Source: Sternotherus odoratus
Lineage: Eukaryota; Chordata; Testudines; Kinosternidae
NCBI GenBank assembly: GCA_032164245.1
Contig: JAVMKO010000003.1
Coordinates: 70,936,390-71,000,389 of the forward strand
Length of the DNA stretch: 64,000 nt
Direction: 5' to 3'
Within the stretch, counting starts at the first letter, position 1; each line of letters opens with the position of its first letter. Shown here one piece after another: positions 47,691 to 58,375 of the stretch. A program made the position numbers and the translations under genes. The notes under the pieces were generated by a model that did no database searches, was not told where the DNA came from, and saw nothing but the letters and a program-made list of their open reading frames with translations.

Positions 47691-49118
47691 TCTGCCAACA
47701 TGACTTCTCCCTGTTCCTAACTTCCCACCTTTCTCCTTTCACAGCCTTTTCTCCTAGTCTGCCATCATTGTCAATCCCCTTCTCTCCCGTTAGTGATATC
47801 TATCCTAACCCAGGCTTCCAACATATAACCACACTTTCCTCTACCTACCCATCCTGCTTCCCCCTTCTCCCTTATCTGTCATTAAGCTAACAGTTCCTTC
47901 CTTCCCATTTGCCGCCTACTGTTCTCTCTCGAACACACATTCCAGCTTAAAATGAGAAATACTAGTAAGACTTGCACATAGTAAAGTGATATTATGATGA
48001 TCCTTGCCTCTTCCCTTTCCTATCTCCCTCGATTCCTTTAATTTGTGGTGTAATATCTACAATAGGTTGTAAGATCTTTGGGCGGAAACATGTCATATGT
48101 TTCTGCTGCAACTTCATTCTAGCTGTTCATACAAGAGAGACTGATCCGCCACAGAGGGATGAAGTGACCTTTAGGTGATTAGCAAAGAGGCCTCTTTCTT
48201 TTTCAATCCAAATATGGAAGTTCTTTGAGATTTACAGATGAGCATTGTTGTTATTCATTATTATATGACGACTTTTGTTTAAACTTTGTCTTCTTTTCTC
48301 AAATATACAAATGGCATCTGCAAACCTTTTTGTAGGTAAACATTGGATACATTGTATAAGATCTTAGTTGCTTTACAGTTTAAAAAATGGGCAGATTATA
48401 GCTTGTGGTATTTGGTTGAGTTCTAGAATGCTTTTCCTCTCAGTCTAACCATACAAATGGTTGGTACAATCCTTATAATTCAATCAAGTAGCTAACCTTT
48501 AAGAAGCATTAGCAGTATCGAAACACTGACTGACAGACATCCAGCCAAAAATAAATCTCCTTAAAAAACATGCACACATGCACTGAAGATCCAGATATAA
48601 CTGGGAGGCAAGTATAGTGGCTCATCTGGTCTGATGCAAAGCCCATTGAAATCGCTAGGAGATTTTTCCATTCATTTCTGTGGGCTTTTGATTAGGCTCT
48701 GAGAGGGAAATGTCATATCTGAGAACTCTTGAGGGTAATGACAGTTTTTCCTCCCTTCTTTCCAACAGAAGTACAGTACAGTATTAGCACATTGAACTGG
48801 GTACCTGCACTTGCAGAATAAATGGAGCATTTGGTGTCCTGCTTGTAGGAGATGGAGAACGGACATTGTTTGTTTGCATTACTGTGTTTGGGGAGAATTG
48901 ACAAAGCTACAGTCACGGTGCATATACATCTCCCATTGACTTCAGTGGGAGGGTTTGCATATGTAAAGGTTTCAGGAACACTCATTATTGATTATATGGT
49001 AATATAGGAGTGTGTGGTGCTTCATAAAAGTAATATACCTTTTAGAAAGCCTATTATCTGAGCTGAAGTATGAAGGTGAGGCATGAAGAGATGAATAGAA
49101 TATTAATTGATCATCAGT
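47691..49118. other. Unique intronic sequence
   Basis: Pyrimidine-rich at 47690-47930. No gene recognised. Confidence 0.4.
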
Positions 49119-49700
49119 AAGGCTAAGATTTTATCACGGATATTTGTAGTAAAAGTCAGGGGCAGGTCACGGGCTTTTTTCGTTTTTGAAAATTTTTCAT
49201 TTTTGCCCGTGACCTGTCCTTGACTTTTACTCAAAATATCCTTGATAAAATAAGGAGCCTGGGTAGTTGCAGATGGGAGCTCCAAGGTCCCCCTCCACTG
49301 GTGGCTCCAAACTCCAGAGGTTCCCCTTGCTGTCACAGAGGTGGGGTGTTCCTGGAGTCCCTCCTGTCGACCATGGAGGCAGAGAGCTGCAGGGGTGCCT
49401 GCTTCAACCCACGGCAGCTGAGAACTCCAGGGGTCCCCCCCCCCCAGCTGCCTGTGGCAGCAGCGAGTGTTGGGGGCCTCCCCAGGACCCACAGCAGCAG
49501 GAACTGTGGGGATCACCATTGCCACGCAAAGCAGCAAGAATCCGTGGGGTTCCCCCCACCACCCAGAGTGGCTGGGAGCTGTAGGAGGTCCACCTGCCGG
49601 CAGGGGACCCTGCAGTCCTAGCCGAGGCTGGCTGCATGGAGGTCTTTGGAAGTCACATTATCCATTAATTCCGTGACCTCTGTGTCTAAATCACAGCCTT
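49119..49700. mobile_element. 582-bp DNA miniature with hairpin end and target duplication
   Basis: The ends are AAGGCTAAGATTTTATCACG and GTCTAAATCACAGCCTT, an inverted pair. GATCATCAGT and GATCATTAGT flank the element (9 of 10 identical). Next to the left end is a long hairpin: 49127-49174 pairs with 49205-49251 (GTCACGGGC with GCCCGTGAC, and TTTTATCA with TGATAAAA). The remainder is GC-rich with low-complexity open frames on both strands. hAT-like by duplication length; superfamily unproven. Confidence 0.8.
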
Positions 49701-49710
49701 GATCATTAGT

Positions 49711-50505
49711 GAAAAGTTAGGCAAAAAAACACAGAAGAGCCTAGACCTGAAGGAGAGATTTAAATGTGTAGAAGATGGGCTTTATATAACTTTGGAAATG
49801 CAGCGTGAAACAATACAGATAAGAAATGTCTAAGTACCGGTACTTGCAAATATCCTCACAATGTATTAATATTCTACTGTGCTAAATAGCCCTTTTATTT
49901 AGTTACATTTCTGTTGTCTTGTTCTTTTAAAAATGTTGGAAAAAATTAGTGAGAGACTGCCTGCCTGTTTGTTAGCTTAGGCTATATTTCAAGGAAGTTA
50001 GATAAACGTGTTTAGAGACCAGAGTGGAAAATGAAAATCTGCCTTTGTTCTACAGAAACACACATTTAACACAGGCTTTCGCAAAACACTTATGTCTTTG
50101 TTGTGTTGAGCTTTCTCTGACCATCAAAAGATGAAGAGATGCAGACTTGATTGATTCTGGTTCTTCTTACTTGATTCCATTTTGTGTTATATAAGGAAAT
50201 GTTTAAAACTTTTTTTGTGAAAATTTTTGTTCTGTTAAAGAGCCAGGGATTGTCAGCAGGGGTTTTGGCATATTTACAGACATATGAAAGCTATAAATAG
50301 ACATATGGGGTGAAAAGTTAGGACACATCTTTTGTTGTTGCTGTCCCCACCCCTGTTCCCCTCTGACATTTACATATGTGGGAATGGAATAAAAAATTAG
50401 GAGTGATATAATAGAAAATACATAGATTATTTTGTATTTTAGAAAACATTCAGGTGATTTGCAGAGCTGTTTGCAGCCACAGGTCACCCATTTAATTGCA
50501 CTGGT
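49711..50505. other. Unclassified intronic sequence
   Basis: No gene or repeat recognised. Confidence 0.4.
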
Positions 50506-51316
50506 AATAATAGAATACCAATTGAAATTCATTATAAATATTTTGGATGTTTATATTTTCAAATATATTGATTTCAGTTACAATACAGAATATAAAGTGC
50601 ACAGTGCTCACTTTATACTATTTTTATTACAAATCTTTTGCAATGTAGAGAAGATCAAAGAAATGGTATACAATTCTCCCCCAAGGAGTTCAGTCACAAA
50701 TTCAATTAACGCATTATTTTTTTTAACAAGCATCATCAGCATTGAGGCATGTCCTCTAGAATGGTGTCCGAAGTGTGAAAGGGCATATGCATGTTTAGCA
50801 TATCTGGCACATAAATACCTTGCAATGCTGGCTACAAAAGTGCCATGCGAATGACTATTCTCACTTGCAAGTGATATAAATGTGAACTGGGCAGCAGTTT
50901 CTCCCATAAATGTAAACAAACATGTTCATTTTAGTGGTTTGATGAACAAGAAGTAGGATTGAGTGGTCCTGTAGTCTCTAAAGTTTCACATTCTTTTGTT
51001 TTTGAGTGCAGTTATGTTATTTATATATATATTTAAGTTGCACTTTCACGATAAAGAGATTGCACTATGGTACTTGTATGAGGTGAACTGAAAAATACTG
51101 GGGGAGAGGTTGTTTCTTTTTTACATTGCAAACGTTTGTAGTGAATAATAGTAATATAAATGAGCACAGTACGCTTTGTATTCCATGTTGTAATTGAAAT
51201 GAATATATTTGAAAATAGAGAAAAAAATCCAGAAATATTTAAATAAATATTATTGTTTAACAGTGAGATTCAAATTGATTAATCACAATTAATTGTTTTA
51301 ATCATTTGACAGCCCT
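50506..51316 (+). mobile_element. ZBED1/Ac-like hAT 3' part with inverted arms
   Basis: The right end is TTAATCATTTGACAGCCCTA, the terminus of an abundant turtle hAT. 50506-50620 and 51154-51256 form about 100-bp imperfect inverted arms (left TTTTCAAATATATTGATTTC, right GAAATGAATATATTTGAAAA). Between them, 50660-50960 encodes the decayed C-terminal hATC domain. The outermost left terminal repeat is missing. Internal deletion of a full-length hAT transposon would give this structure. Confidence 0.78.
50660..50960 (+). pseudogene. hATC dimerisation-domain remnant (ZBED1-like transposase)
   Basis: The frame reads PPRSSVTNSINALFFLTS, ACPLEWCPKCERAYACLAYL and HKYLAMLATKVPCE before a stop. In a shifted frame the text continues like FSLASDI, AAVSPINVNKHVHF. 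PLEWW, LA-KYL and VPCERLFS are the usual hATC marks. The premature stop and frameshift make it non-functional. Confidence 0.75.
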
Positions 51317-51973
51317 AATTATTATTACATCAACCTTTATCAGATAAAATCATGTAATGCATTAAAAAATGGATCTGAGAAATAATGTCATTGATATAGG
51401 AATGCTATTACAGGTCAGTTGATGCTGACTGAAAGTTTCAAAAGTAACTGTTGATTTTGGGTGCTTACATTTTTTGTTCTCCAAACATCGTAAAGATCTT
51501 GGATTGGTAGGAGGCAGATGCTCATCACTTCCTGGAAACCAGGCCTATTTAACTAACCTCAAACTAAATATCCTGAAAAAAATGATAATCAACAAAGTGA
51601 TGTATCATACACAAAACCCGACTGTGCTTTTCAGGATAATAATACAGGATTTAAAATATTGTGGGAAAACAAAAAATAAGAAAGGCAATAGCTATGAAAT
51701 GGATGTAATAGTGGAGAGAGATAACATACATTTTTCTGCTGTTACATGGCACATTGTTTTATTTTCCTTTTTTATGCAAATCAAGAATTCTAGCCCTGTG
51801 CAACTTTTAAGATCTCTCCTTTTTATATCAGTCTTTTACATTTTGTTTTATTAATATTTTGCATTTTTATTTATTTACTCTTGCCTATAGAGGGAAGGAA
51901 ATATTGCTGTGTTTATAGCATAGTTTGCAAGTATGATTGGCTGGTAGAAGATAGTTACATTTTTATTTTTCAG
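51317..51973 (+). other. Intron of NT5DC1 up to the splice acceptor
   Basis: Unique AT-rich DNA. It ends in a T-rich tract and TTTTTCAG at 51966-51973, an ordinary acceptor for the exon starting at 51974. No repeat recognised. Confidence 0.6.
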
Positions 51974-52148
51974 AAAACTGTGGGACATATTTCCCAGAAG
52001 TGAAAAATGATCCAGCCAAATATTTACAGAGTTGCCCTGAGTCTGTAAAAAAGTGGTTGAGGCAACTGAAGAATGCTGGGAAGGTACTGCTATTAATTAC
52101 CAGCTCTCACAGTGACTATTGCAGACTCTTGTGTGAACACATCCTCGG
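51974..52148 (+). CDS. NT5DC1: NT5DC1 coding exon carrying HAD motif II
   Basis: The 175-bp exon lies between TTTTTCAG and GTAAGT. Two bases finish a split codon, then 57 codons follow (NCGTYFPEVKNDPAKYLQSC at the start, ending LLCEHIL), then two bases of the next codon. The text PESVKKWLRQLKNAGK and LLLITSSHSDYC is what I know of vertebrate NT5DC1, with few substitutions. NT5DC1 belongs to the cN-II-like HAD family of cytosolic 5'-nucleotidases; its substrate is not firmly established. The hydrophobic strand ending in Thr (codon at 52099-52101) matches HAD motif II, which holds the phosphate. The frame is open and nearly unchanged, so the gene looks intact. Preceding exons are not visible, so the upstream intron must exceed 51.9 kb unless a short exon was missed. 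Confidence 0.95.
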
Positions 52149-52419
52149 GTAAGTATACTGTTGATCTCAGTTCATTTCTGATTAGACATCTCAGAGGTGG
52201 TCCTGAGCAGTAAGGATAGAGGTTCTAGTTAGTGTTTCACATTATCTCGGAACTGGGAGACCAGTAGCTATGGGCTGTCCTTAAAACTATACATTTTTGT
52301 AAGTAGTATTTCACATTGACTAACTAGTTTTTCAAAAGACAGGCCTCATAAGGAGCAGAAAGATGGCCTTGTGGCGAAGGCTTTGGCCTTTATTTCTTTA
52401 TTAATTGTATTATGAATGG

Positions 52420-52620
52420 CCCTAGATGCCCAAATCTAGATAGGGGCCTTGTTATGGTAGGCACTGTACAAACATGTGGTGAGAGGCAATTCCTGCTCTG
52501 AAGCTCTTACAATCTCAATAGAAAAAATAGACAAAGAAAAGGGATGCAGAGAGATGTGAAGCAACTTGCCCAAGGTCACACAGCAAGGCATTGGCGCACA
52601 CAAGTGCGGCCAGATGTGTG
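52420..52620 (+). repeat. MIR-type SINE
   Basis: GGGCCTTGTTATGGTAGGCA, CTGTACAAACATGTGGTGAG, AGCTCTTACAATCTCAATAG and GCAACTTGCCCAAGGTCACA, CAGCAAGG follow the order of turtle MIR copies (the CTTGCCCAAGGTCACACAGC core is highly typical). Old, non-coding, located 270 bp after the exon. Confidence 0.8.
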
Positions 52621-54335
52621 CTTAGGCCAATAGGGCTATGCAAAGGGCCCATTACCTGCTGATATCTTGTGATTGTATCAGAATCTAGACTTCCTTTTAA
52701 AAAAAATAAAAAGTATGTTTCTAGCCTTTGCAGTTGTGAATCAAAGCTTGAAAATGTGACCAGGGATGAACAGGTGAGTGGTGTCTGCTTAAGTCTGCAG
52801 TCAACCTAGAAATATAGTTCTGAAGTGTGAATGACCCCGTGCATCTTAATAGGGTGTTAATTCTAAGACCACTGCCCTTGTAGGCCCTACTAACACCACC
52901 CCCCGCAGAAGATTCTGTACATGGCAAGAGAAGTAGACTGCAGTGGCTGGCCCTGGCCAGCCCGCCCTTCCAAGCAAATATTTCCCGGTTATTGAGGTAT
53001 ATAGTAAAGCCACTCCTTGCTGCCATCTCTTTCTCTGGGAGAGGGCCCTGTTGCTCCTGAGGGGAGAAGTTCCCTTGTTGCCATTTTGGAAGGGAAAAGG
53101 AGACCTCTTGCTACCCCCCTGCCTCTCTGGGAGTACATAGGACCCTTTAACATCATCATTCCATGTGGAGCTCAGGGCCATAGCATGGGGATGAGGCCAC
53201 AGGGGACTCCATATCTCTAGAAGACCAGATTGCTCTACTCTTGTCCCAGGTCTCCCAACTCTCAATCCACTGTGTGATCCAGTTCACTACCACAGACTTC
53301 CTGAGTTACCATAATAATTCATTCAATCTCTGCACCTGCATTTCCCATGTGTAAAGTTGTAATAATATGTCTTACCTTGCAGGATTGCTGAGCTGATGAA
53401 TGTATGTGAGCTACTCAGATACTATACAATAATCCCCAGAGAAGAGCCTATAGATCACTTATCGTTGCTCTCAATGCATGGTTGCCAAAACACAGATGGT
53501 TCACTGCAATTAATTTGAGATATATGGCTGCCAATTATGGCACCTATTTGTATCCACAGATTTTTCAAGCTCATAATATTGAGAATTTGGCGGGATGATT
53601 GGGCTTAACTCCCACTGAAGTCTCTGGGTCAAGTCCACAAAGTTAATAATGTTTTAGGTTACACACTGAGTGTAACTTCATTCATAAAACAGGTTTAGTT
53701 GGCAGCATATTGTAACTATTCTGGCTATCAGTGGATGTGCACCTAGTGAGTATATTACATATAGAAATTGGGTGGAAAGGGATGATGCAGCAGGAGAAGC
53801 ACAACTGATATAAAAGTGTAAGACACAGGTGCGTCCCAACAACAGCACAACTCATGCCATACCATTCCCAGTGCTCCCAGGACTAAACAGAATCTGGGCA
53901 TCAGCTACAACTCTGCTATCTTTAATGAGACTTGTACCTGCTGCCACTAAGGTGGAATCTGTTTCCTCCTGCCACCCCTCAAAAACAAAAAGTAATACTC
54001 AAATGAGGGACTGATTCTCTACTGCCATGCACTTTCTGTAGTCATTTATATCAGTTCAAGCACTCCCATCCATGCATTGACACCTGTGTCTCCATTTAAT
54101 TGGATACGTAATACTCTAATCATTTGCTACTGGTGTGCAAGAGATCTTAAAGACTATATGGCTACATGGCACAGTGAAAAGCTTGCTACGTTCACTGTTC
54201 TATGTAGCTATGTGTCAGTGAAAGGCTCTGGCTGGGGGGAGACAGCAAAGGAAAGTTTCAGAAGTTCCCTGTTGCAGGAATCTTTCCCTGCATCAGGGGA
54301 ACGCTATAACAGTTGGGAGTTGCGGGTGCCTTTAA
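52621..54335. other. Unique NT5DC1 intronic sequence
   Basis: A small MIR-like piece may lie at 53290-53425 (GCACCTGCATTTCCCATGTG, GTCTTACCTTGCAGGATTGC). The rest, including overlapping open frames at 52846-53265 on both strands, has no recognisable content. Confidence 0.45.
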
Positions 54336-54883
54336 TAGAATCATAGATTATCAGGGTTGGAAGGGACTTCAGGAAGTCATCTAGTCCAACCACCTGCTCA
54401 AAGCAGGACCAATCACCAACTAAATCATCCCAGCCAGGGCTTTGTGAAGCCTGACCTTAAAAACCTCTAAGGAAGGAGATTCCACCACCTCCCTAGGTAA
54501 CCCATTCCAATGCTTCACCAGCCTCTTAGTGAAGAAGTTTTTCCTAATATTCAACCTCCCCCACTGCAACTTGAGACCATTACTCCTTGTTCTGTTATCT
54601 TCTACCACTGAGAACAGTCTAGAACAGTCCTCTTTGGAACCCTCTTTCAGGTAGTTGAAACCCTCTTTCAGGTAGTTGAAAGCAGCTATCAAATCCCCCC
54701 CTCAGTCTTCTCTTCTGTAGACTAAACAATCCCAGTTCCCTCCGCCTCTACTCATTAGTCATGTGCTCCAGGCCCCTAATCATTTTTGTTGTCCTTCTCT
54801 GGACTCTTTCCAATTTTTCCACATCTTTCTTGTAGTGTGGGCCCCAAAACTGGACACACTACTCCAGATGAGGCCTCACCAAT
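54336..54883 (-). mobile_element. CR1 LINE 3' fragment
   Basis: Starts TAGAATCATAGATTATCAGG at the CR1 3' terminus and runs through GGTCATCTAGTCCAACC-type text to GGACTCTTTCCAATTTTTCC and AGATGAGGCCTCACC. On the minus strand 54420-54692 reads [20 protein letters not shown] and [20 protein letters not shown], the conserved C-terminal end of CR1 ORF2. A 20-base tandem duplication (CCCTCTTTCAGGTAGTTGAA) lies at about 54640-54680. 5'-truncated and inactive. Confidence 0.92.
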
Positions 54884-55059
54884 TTCACCTTTCTCTGCTG
54901 CTGGTTGTTCCTGGGGATAGGAAAGGCTGCAGCAGCAGGATGCTATGCTGCTAAAAGTAGCAGTAGAGATGGAGAGTCATGTCTTGGCCAAGAAGAGAGG
55001 TGTGAAATGTATATACTTGGGTGTGTATCCTCACCCTTCAAGCGTGTCTTCAGTCACCT

Positions 55060-55110
55060 GAACCATGCTTCACCAAAAACCATGCTTCACCAAAAAATGC
55101 TTCACAAAAA
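55060..55110. repeat. Short tandem duplication (about 20-base unit)
   Basis: CCATGCTTCACCAAAAA occurs twice in tandem and is followed by a third shorter copy. Simple slippage product. Confidence 0.75.
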
Positions 55111-55239
55111 TTCTATTTTTATCCATGCGAGCAGGGGCTATGCATGTATGTACTCTACACACCACTGAAAGATGTGTGCAGTATAGACATATCTTATATT
55201 GTCAATAGAGGTGATTTTCCTTGTTCAACTGAGCTCTCT

Positions 55240-55690
55240 TAAAAAGGCAGAGATTAGAAATGGAAGAACCCTACTTGGTCATCTTGTCTATTTCCATGCC
55301 TATGTAGGATTGTGGCCTTGAGTGTTTAGCACAGTCCTATTTTAAATGAGTCAGGGAATGTGACTTACATCACTTCCCTTGAGAGTCTGCCTGTTCCACA
55401 ATTTTCTTGATGCTACTGGTAAGAATTACTTCCTCATGTTCATCGGAAATGTTCTCTCACTCTAGTTCATCATATAACTCCTGGTTATACTCTTTGGCTA
55501 TTCAGTTCCCTCGCTGTCGCTTGCACTATAGAAATAAAGGATTTATAAATGGTTACCATGTCACCCCCTTAGTTATGATATGAAGCATGTTTGTTCTTGG
55601 CTTCTGTTCTCATAAATTGATCCTCCCCAACCCCTTATTTTCTTGCTTTTCTATGACTTCCCTTAGGTTTATCAATACTTTTCTAGTATT
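55240..55690 (-). repeat. Ancient CR1/L3-type LINE 3' fragment
   Basis: Text such as TGGAAGAACCCTACTTGGTC, CACTTCCCTTGAGAGTCTGC, CTGTTCCACAATTTTC and TTACCATGTCACCCCC follows the order of an old L3-like 3' end. Divergence is high. Confidence 0.5.
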
Positions 55691-55705
55691 AAAGTATCTA
55701 GAACT

Positions 55706-55785
55706 TTGTCTAGTATGTATCATATCTGTGTCATATGTATCATAACTATCTGTGTCTAGTATGTATCATAACTGTGTCATATGAG
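55706..55785. repeat. Tandem duplication, about 46-base unit
   Basis: TCTAGTATGTATCATA and CTGTGTCATATG occur twice about 46 bases apart, with one or two changes. Confidence 0.7.
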
Positions 55786-56451
55786 AGCCTTAGTGCACAG
55801 TGTGCGTGATCTTGAGAGCAACCTCAGCTTAGTCTCACTCTTCAGTGGCACCTATCAAGTTGTGAGTACACGTGTCATTCAGACATCTACCAGTAAGTAC
55901 TATACCTGACTGCACATGCAAATCAAGTATAGTGACTTCACTTGAAGTTTCTTTCATTTTTGAGAGAGGTCGTTCTACCGCATTCCCCATTTTAAGTACA
56001 AGAAACATATCCAGCCACTAGAATTTTTAAAAATAGAAGAAAAAATTTAAATGTGTCCATTATTTTATATGATAAATTAAACTCACAAAAGAAAGACTAA
56101 AATGCTTTATAGAGACAGTCACAAGCTACAGATGAAAGATTTTCAACAGTGGCAGTATTTCCTGCAGGAGATTTTACATCTTGGACATGCAATAATCAAG
56201 TTATTGGCTGATGTTTTTTTATTTTTACTTTTAAAGGTTGGAAATGGAGAAGCAAACAAAAGCATAAGACATTTCTGGTTGAACTGAGATGTTTAACCTC
56301 TATATTTGAATTAGGATAGATCAGTTTTATAGGAAACTAAAGATTAATTGAAAACTGGTATTATTGCAAATACATTATTATTTTATCTGTAGAGTTCACT
56401 GTAGTTCAAGACTTCTGATTGACCCCAAGTAATAGGTTCTGTTTAAATTTG

Positions 56452-56578
56452 TAAAAAAAAAAAAAAAAAATGGGAAAAAAATCACCACTGTCACTTTTCT
56501 TTTGCTCAATTCAACAGCAAACTGACCTAGTCAGAACTTCACTTTAAATTGTCCTTTTTTTTTTTTTTTTTTTTTTTT
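56452..56578. repeat. Poly-A and poly-T runs facing each other
   Basis: A run of about 18 A near 56452-56470 and a run of about 24 T near 56555-56578, about 85 bases apart. They could pair as a hairpin, but I see no repeat family between them. Confidence 0.6.
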
Positions 56579-56951
56579 GAGCTGTATTCAAAACAGTGTT
56601 TTTCCCTAAATCTGTTCCAGATGCCTTCCGTCGCCTTCTACACTTGATCACATGTATCTGACACACTACACTGTCATGTTTGTTAATAAGATTACCATAC
56701 AGGAAAGTCAGAAAGCAGAAAAGGACTGTCAGATTTTAACTTTAAAAGAAACCTTTACGTATTTCTATTGCATCTCTCTGTAGTCATTTATCAAATCCAA
56801 TCACTTATTTGATAAACTCCACTGATAGTTAATAATCTAAAGCATATGTCTAATAACTAGTGGAGTGCAAACTACTGGAATACTTTTGGAAAGCCTCTTA
56901 TAATATATGTCAAAGGTCAGTAATGCATATTTTTATTCAGATCTGTACATC

Positions 56952-57450
56952 TGGCTGTCAGCGGGAGCTGAGTGGGGCAGGTGGCAGGAGCCTGGGGAGA
57001 GAGCCCAGTAGGCAGGACCCCGGCTGGCAAGGGCCTGCGGGGGAAACCCCAAAGTGGCGGCGGGCTGAGCGCTCAGCCGGCTTCCGCTTTAGAGTTTCCC
57101 CCCGGGATCCGAGCTCCCGCTGCCAGCCTGGGTTCCCTACACCTAGGCTGGCAGCGGGAGCTGACTGGGGCAGGTGGCAGGAGCCTGGGGAGAGAGCCCA
57201 AAGAGGCGGCAGGCCTCCGCTTTGGGATTTCCCCCCAGGCTCCTGTCAGCCGGGGTCTCAGCCCGCTGCCTGCCTGGGTTTCCTACACCCAGGCTGGAAG
57301 CAGACTGAGACCCCAGCTCGTAAGGGTCAGTGGGAGAAGCCCCAAAGCAGCGGCAGGCTAAGGCTGAGCCCACCGCGCTTTGGGGCTTCCCCTACCGACC
57401 TGTTTAGACATACCGGTTAACCCACGCCTGGATAATCGGGAGTCTACTGT
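56952..57450. mobile_element. pogo/Tigger-type miniature, GC-rich, left end lost
   Basis: The right end reads CCGGTTAACCCACGCCTGGA, TAATCGGGAGTCTACTGTA. The complement starts TACAGTAGACTCCCGATTAT, which has the CAGT start and TA target of pogo/Tigger elements. The interior contains a roughly 195-bp direct repeat (GCGGGAGCTGA, GGGGCAGGTGGCAGGAGCC at 56957 and again at 57151). No matching left terminal repeat was seen. Open frames on both strands are GC by-products. Confidence 0.6.
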
Positions 57451-57539
57451 AACAGTGAATTAATAACAAAAAATATCCTGTTAATTTAATTATAAGCAAA
57501 TCTTGGTTAAAAGCATTTTAAAATTAACAGGGTGTTAAT

Positions 57540-57627
57540 TTTCACATATGACATACGGACCGGAAATTTTGTCCGTTAAATCCGAAGTCCCTTAAATCGA
57601 GGTCCGCAAAATCGAGGGTTTACTGTA
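57540..57627. mobile_element. Right end of a second pogo-type family
   Basis: AAATTTTGTCCGTTAAATCC, GAAGTCCCTTAAATCGAGG and GAGGGTTTACTGTA match the right end of the 1-kb element at 58376-59382 almost base for base. The left terminal repeat is absent, so it is a truncated copy 250 bp upstream of the exon. Confidence 0.75.
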
Positions 57628-57872
57628 ATACAAATTAATAATAATTAATAGAAGGCTTCAGTCTGATAGGCTGTCTTTACAACATGCTTTTACCAGTGAT
57701 ATAGTAACTTAAAAATGGAAGAAAATGGGTGTGGGGAAATAGCATAAAAATCTCTAAGTAAAGTGGCATGAAAAAATGTTTTATGAAAAACTGTTTTGAC
57801 GGTCAGTCTTATCTACATAACTTTATTTTCTTTTTTTAAGTGTTTCACGGTTGTTTTGTTTTATTATTTCAG

Positions 57873-57970
57873 GAATGATTTTGCAGAGCTTTTTGACATT
57901 GTGATCACAAATGCATTGAAACCAGGTTTCTTCTCTCAAACGCCAAACCAAAGACCTTTCCGAACCCTGG
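57873..57970 (+). CDS. NT5DC1: NT5DC1 coding exon carrying HAD motif III
   Basis: The 98-bp exon lies between TATTTCAG and GTAAGA. One base completes the Gly codon split by the previous intron, then 32 codons follow (NDFAELFDIVITNALKPGFF, ending NQRPFRTL), then one base (G) of the next codon. This matches vertebrate NT5DC1 and continues the preceding exon in order and phase. The ALKPGFF block aligns with the ARKPLFF block of cN-II, whose Lys is HAD motif III (here the codon at 57919-57921). The next exon should begin with the last two bases of a Glu codon; I did not find it before 64000. A LINE starts about 40 bp downstream of the donor site. Confidence 0.95.
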
Positions 57971-58375
57971 GTAAGACTCGGTAAAGTATATGCAATGTGT
58001 GGAGGAGGAGGGGTTTTGATTTATTAGGAATTGGGGAAGATTTTGGGAGAGTAGAGCCTATACAGGAAGGATGGGCTCCACCTAAACCAAAATGGAACCA
58101 GACTGCTGGCGCTTAAAATTTTAAAAGGTTGTAGAACAGTTTTTAAACTAAAGGCTGGGGAAAGCTGATAGGTGTGGAGGAGCATGTGGTTTGGTCATCC
58201 CTTAGAAGAGGATCTATAAATGAAGATTCCCTATATCTTAATAAGGAGGAGAGGATGGAAAATGATAAAATACAGGGAGGATCTGATGACAAACAGTCAC
58301 ATGAAAAAAGTTCCATTCAATTACATCATACAATAGGGGACAGCCAAAAGATAACAAGTTTTTAAAATGCTTATA

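Larger units (their letters stand above)
52149..57872 (+). other. NT5DC1: NT5DC1 intron (5.7 kb, phase 2)
   Basis: Bounded by GTAAGT and TTATTATTTCAG. The split codon GG|G joins in frame across it (Leu-Gly-Asn). It contains a MIR, a CR1 and an older LINE piece, and two pogo-type miniature remnants, listed separately. Remaining parts (52621-54335, 55800-56950) are unique DNA with poly-A at 56452-56470 and poly-T at 56555-56578. Confidence 0.9.

Noticed and set aside
56452..56578. Retroposed gene flanked by poly-A/poly-T
   Set aside because: The 85 bases between the runs contain no coding or SINE-like sequence and no target duplication was seen.
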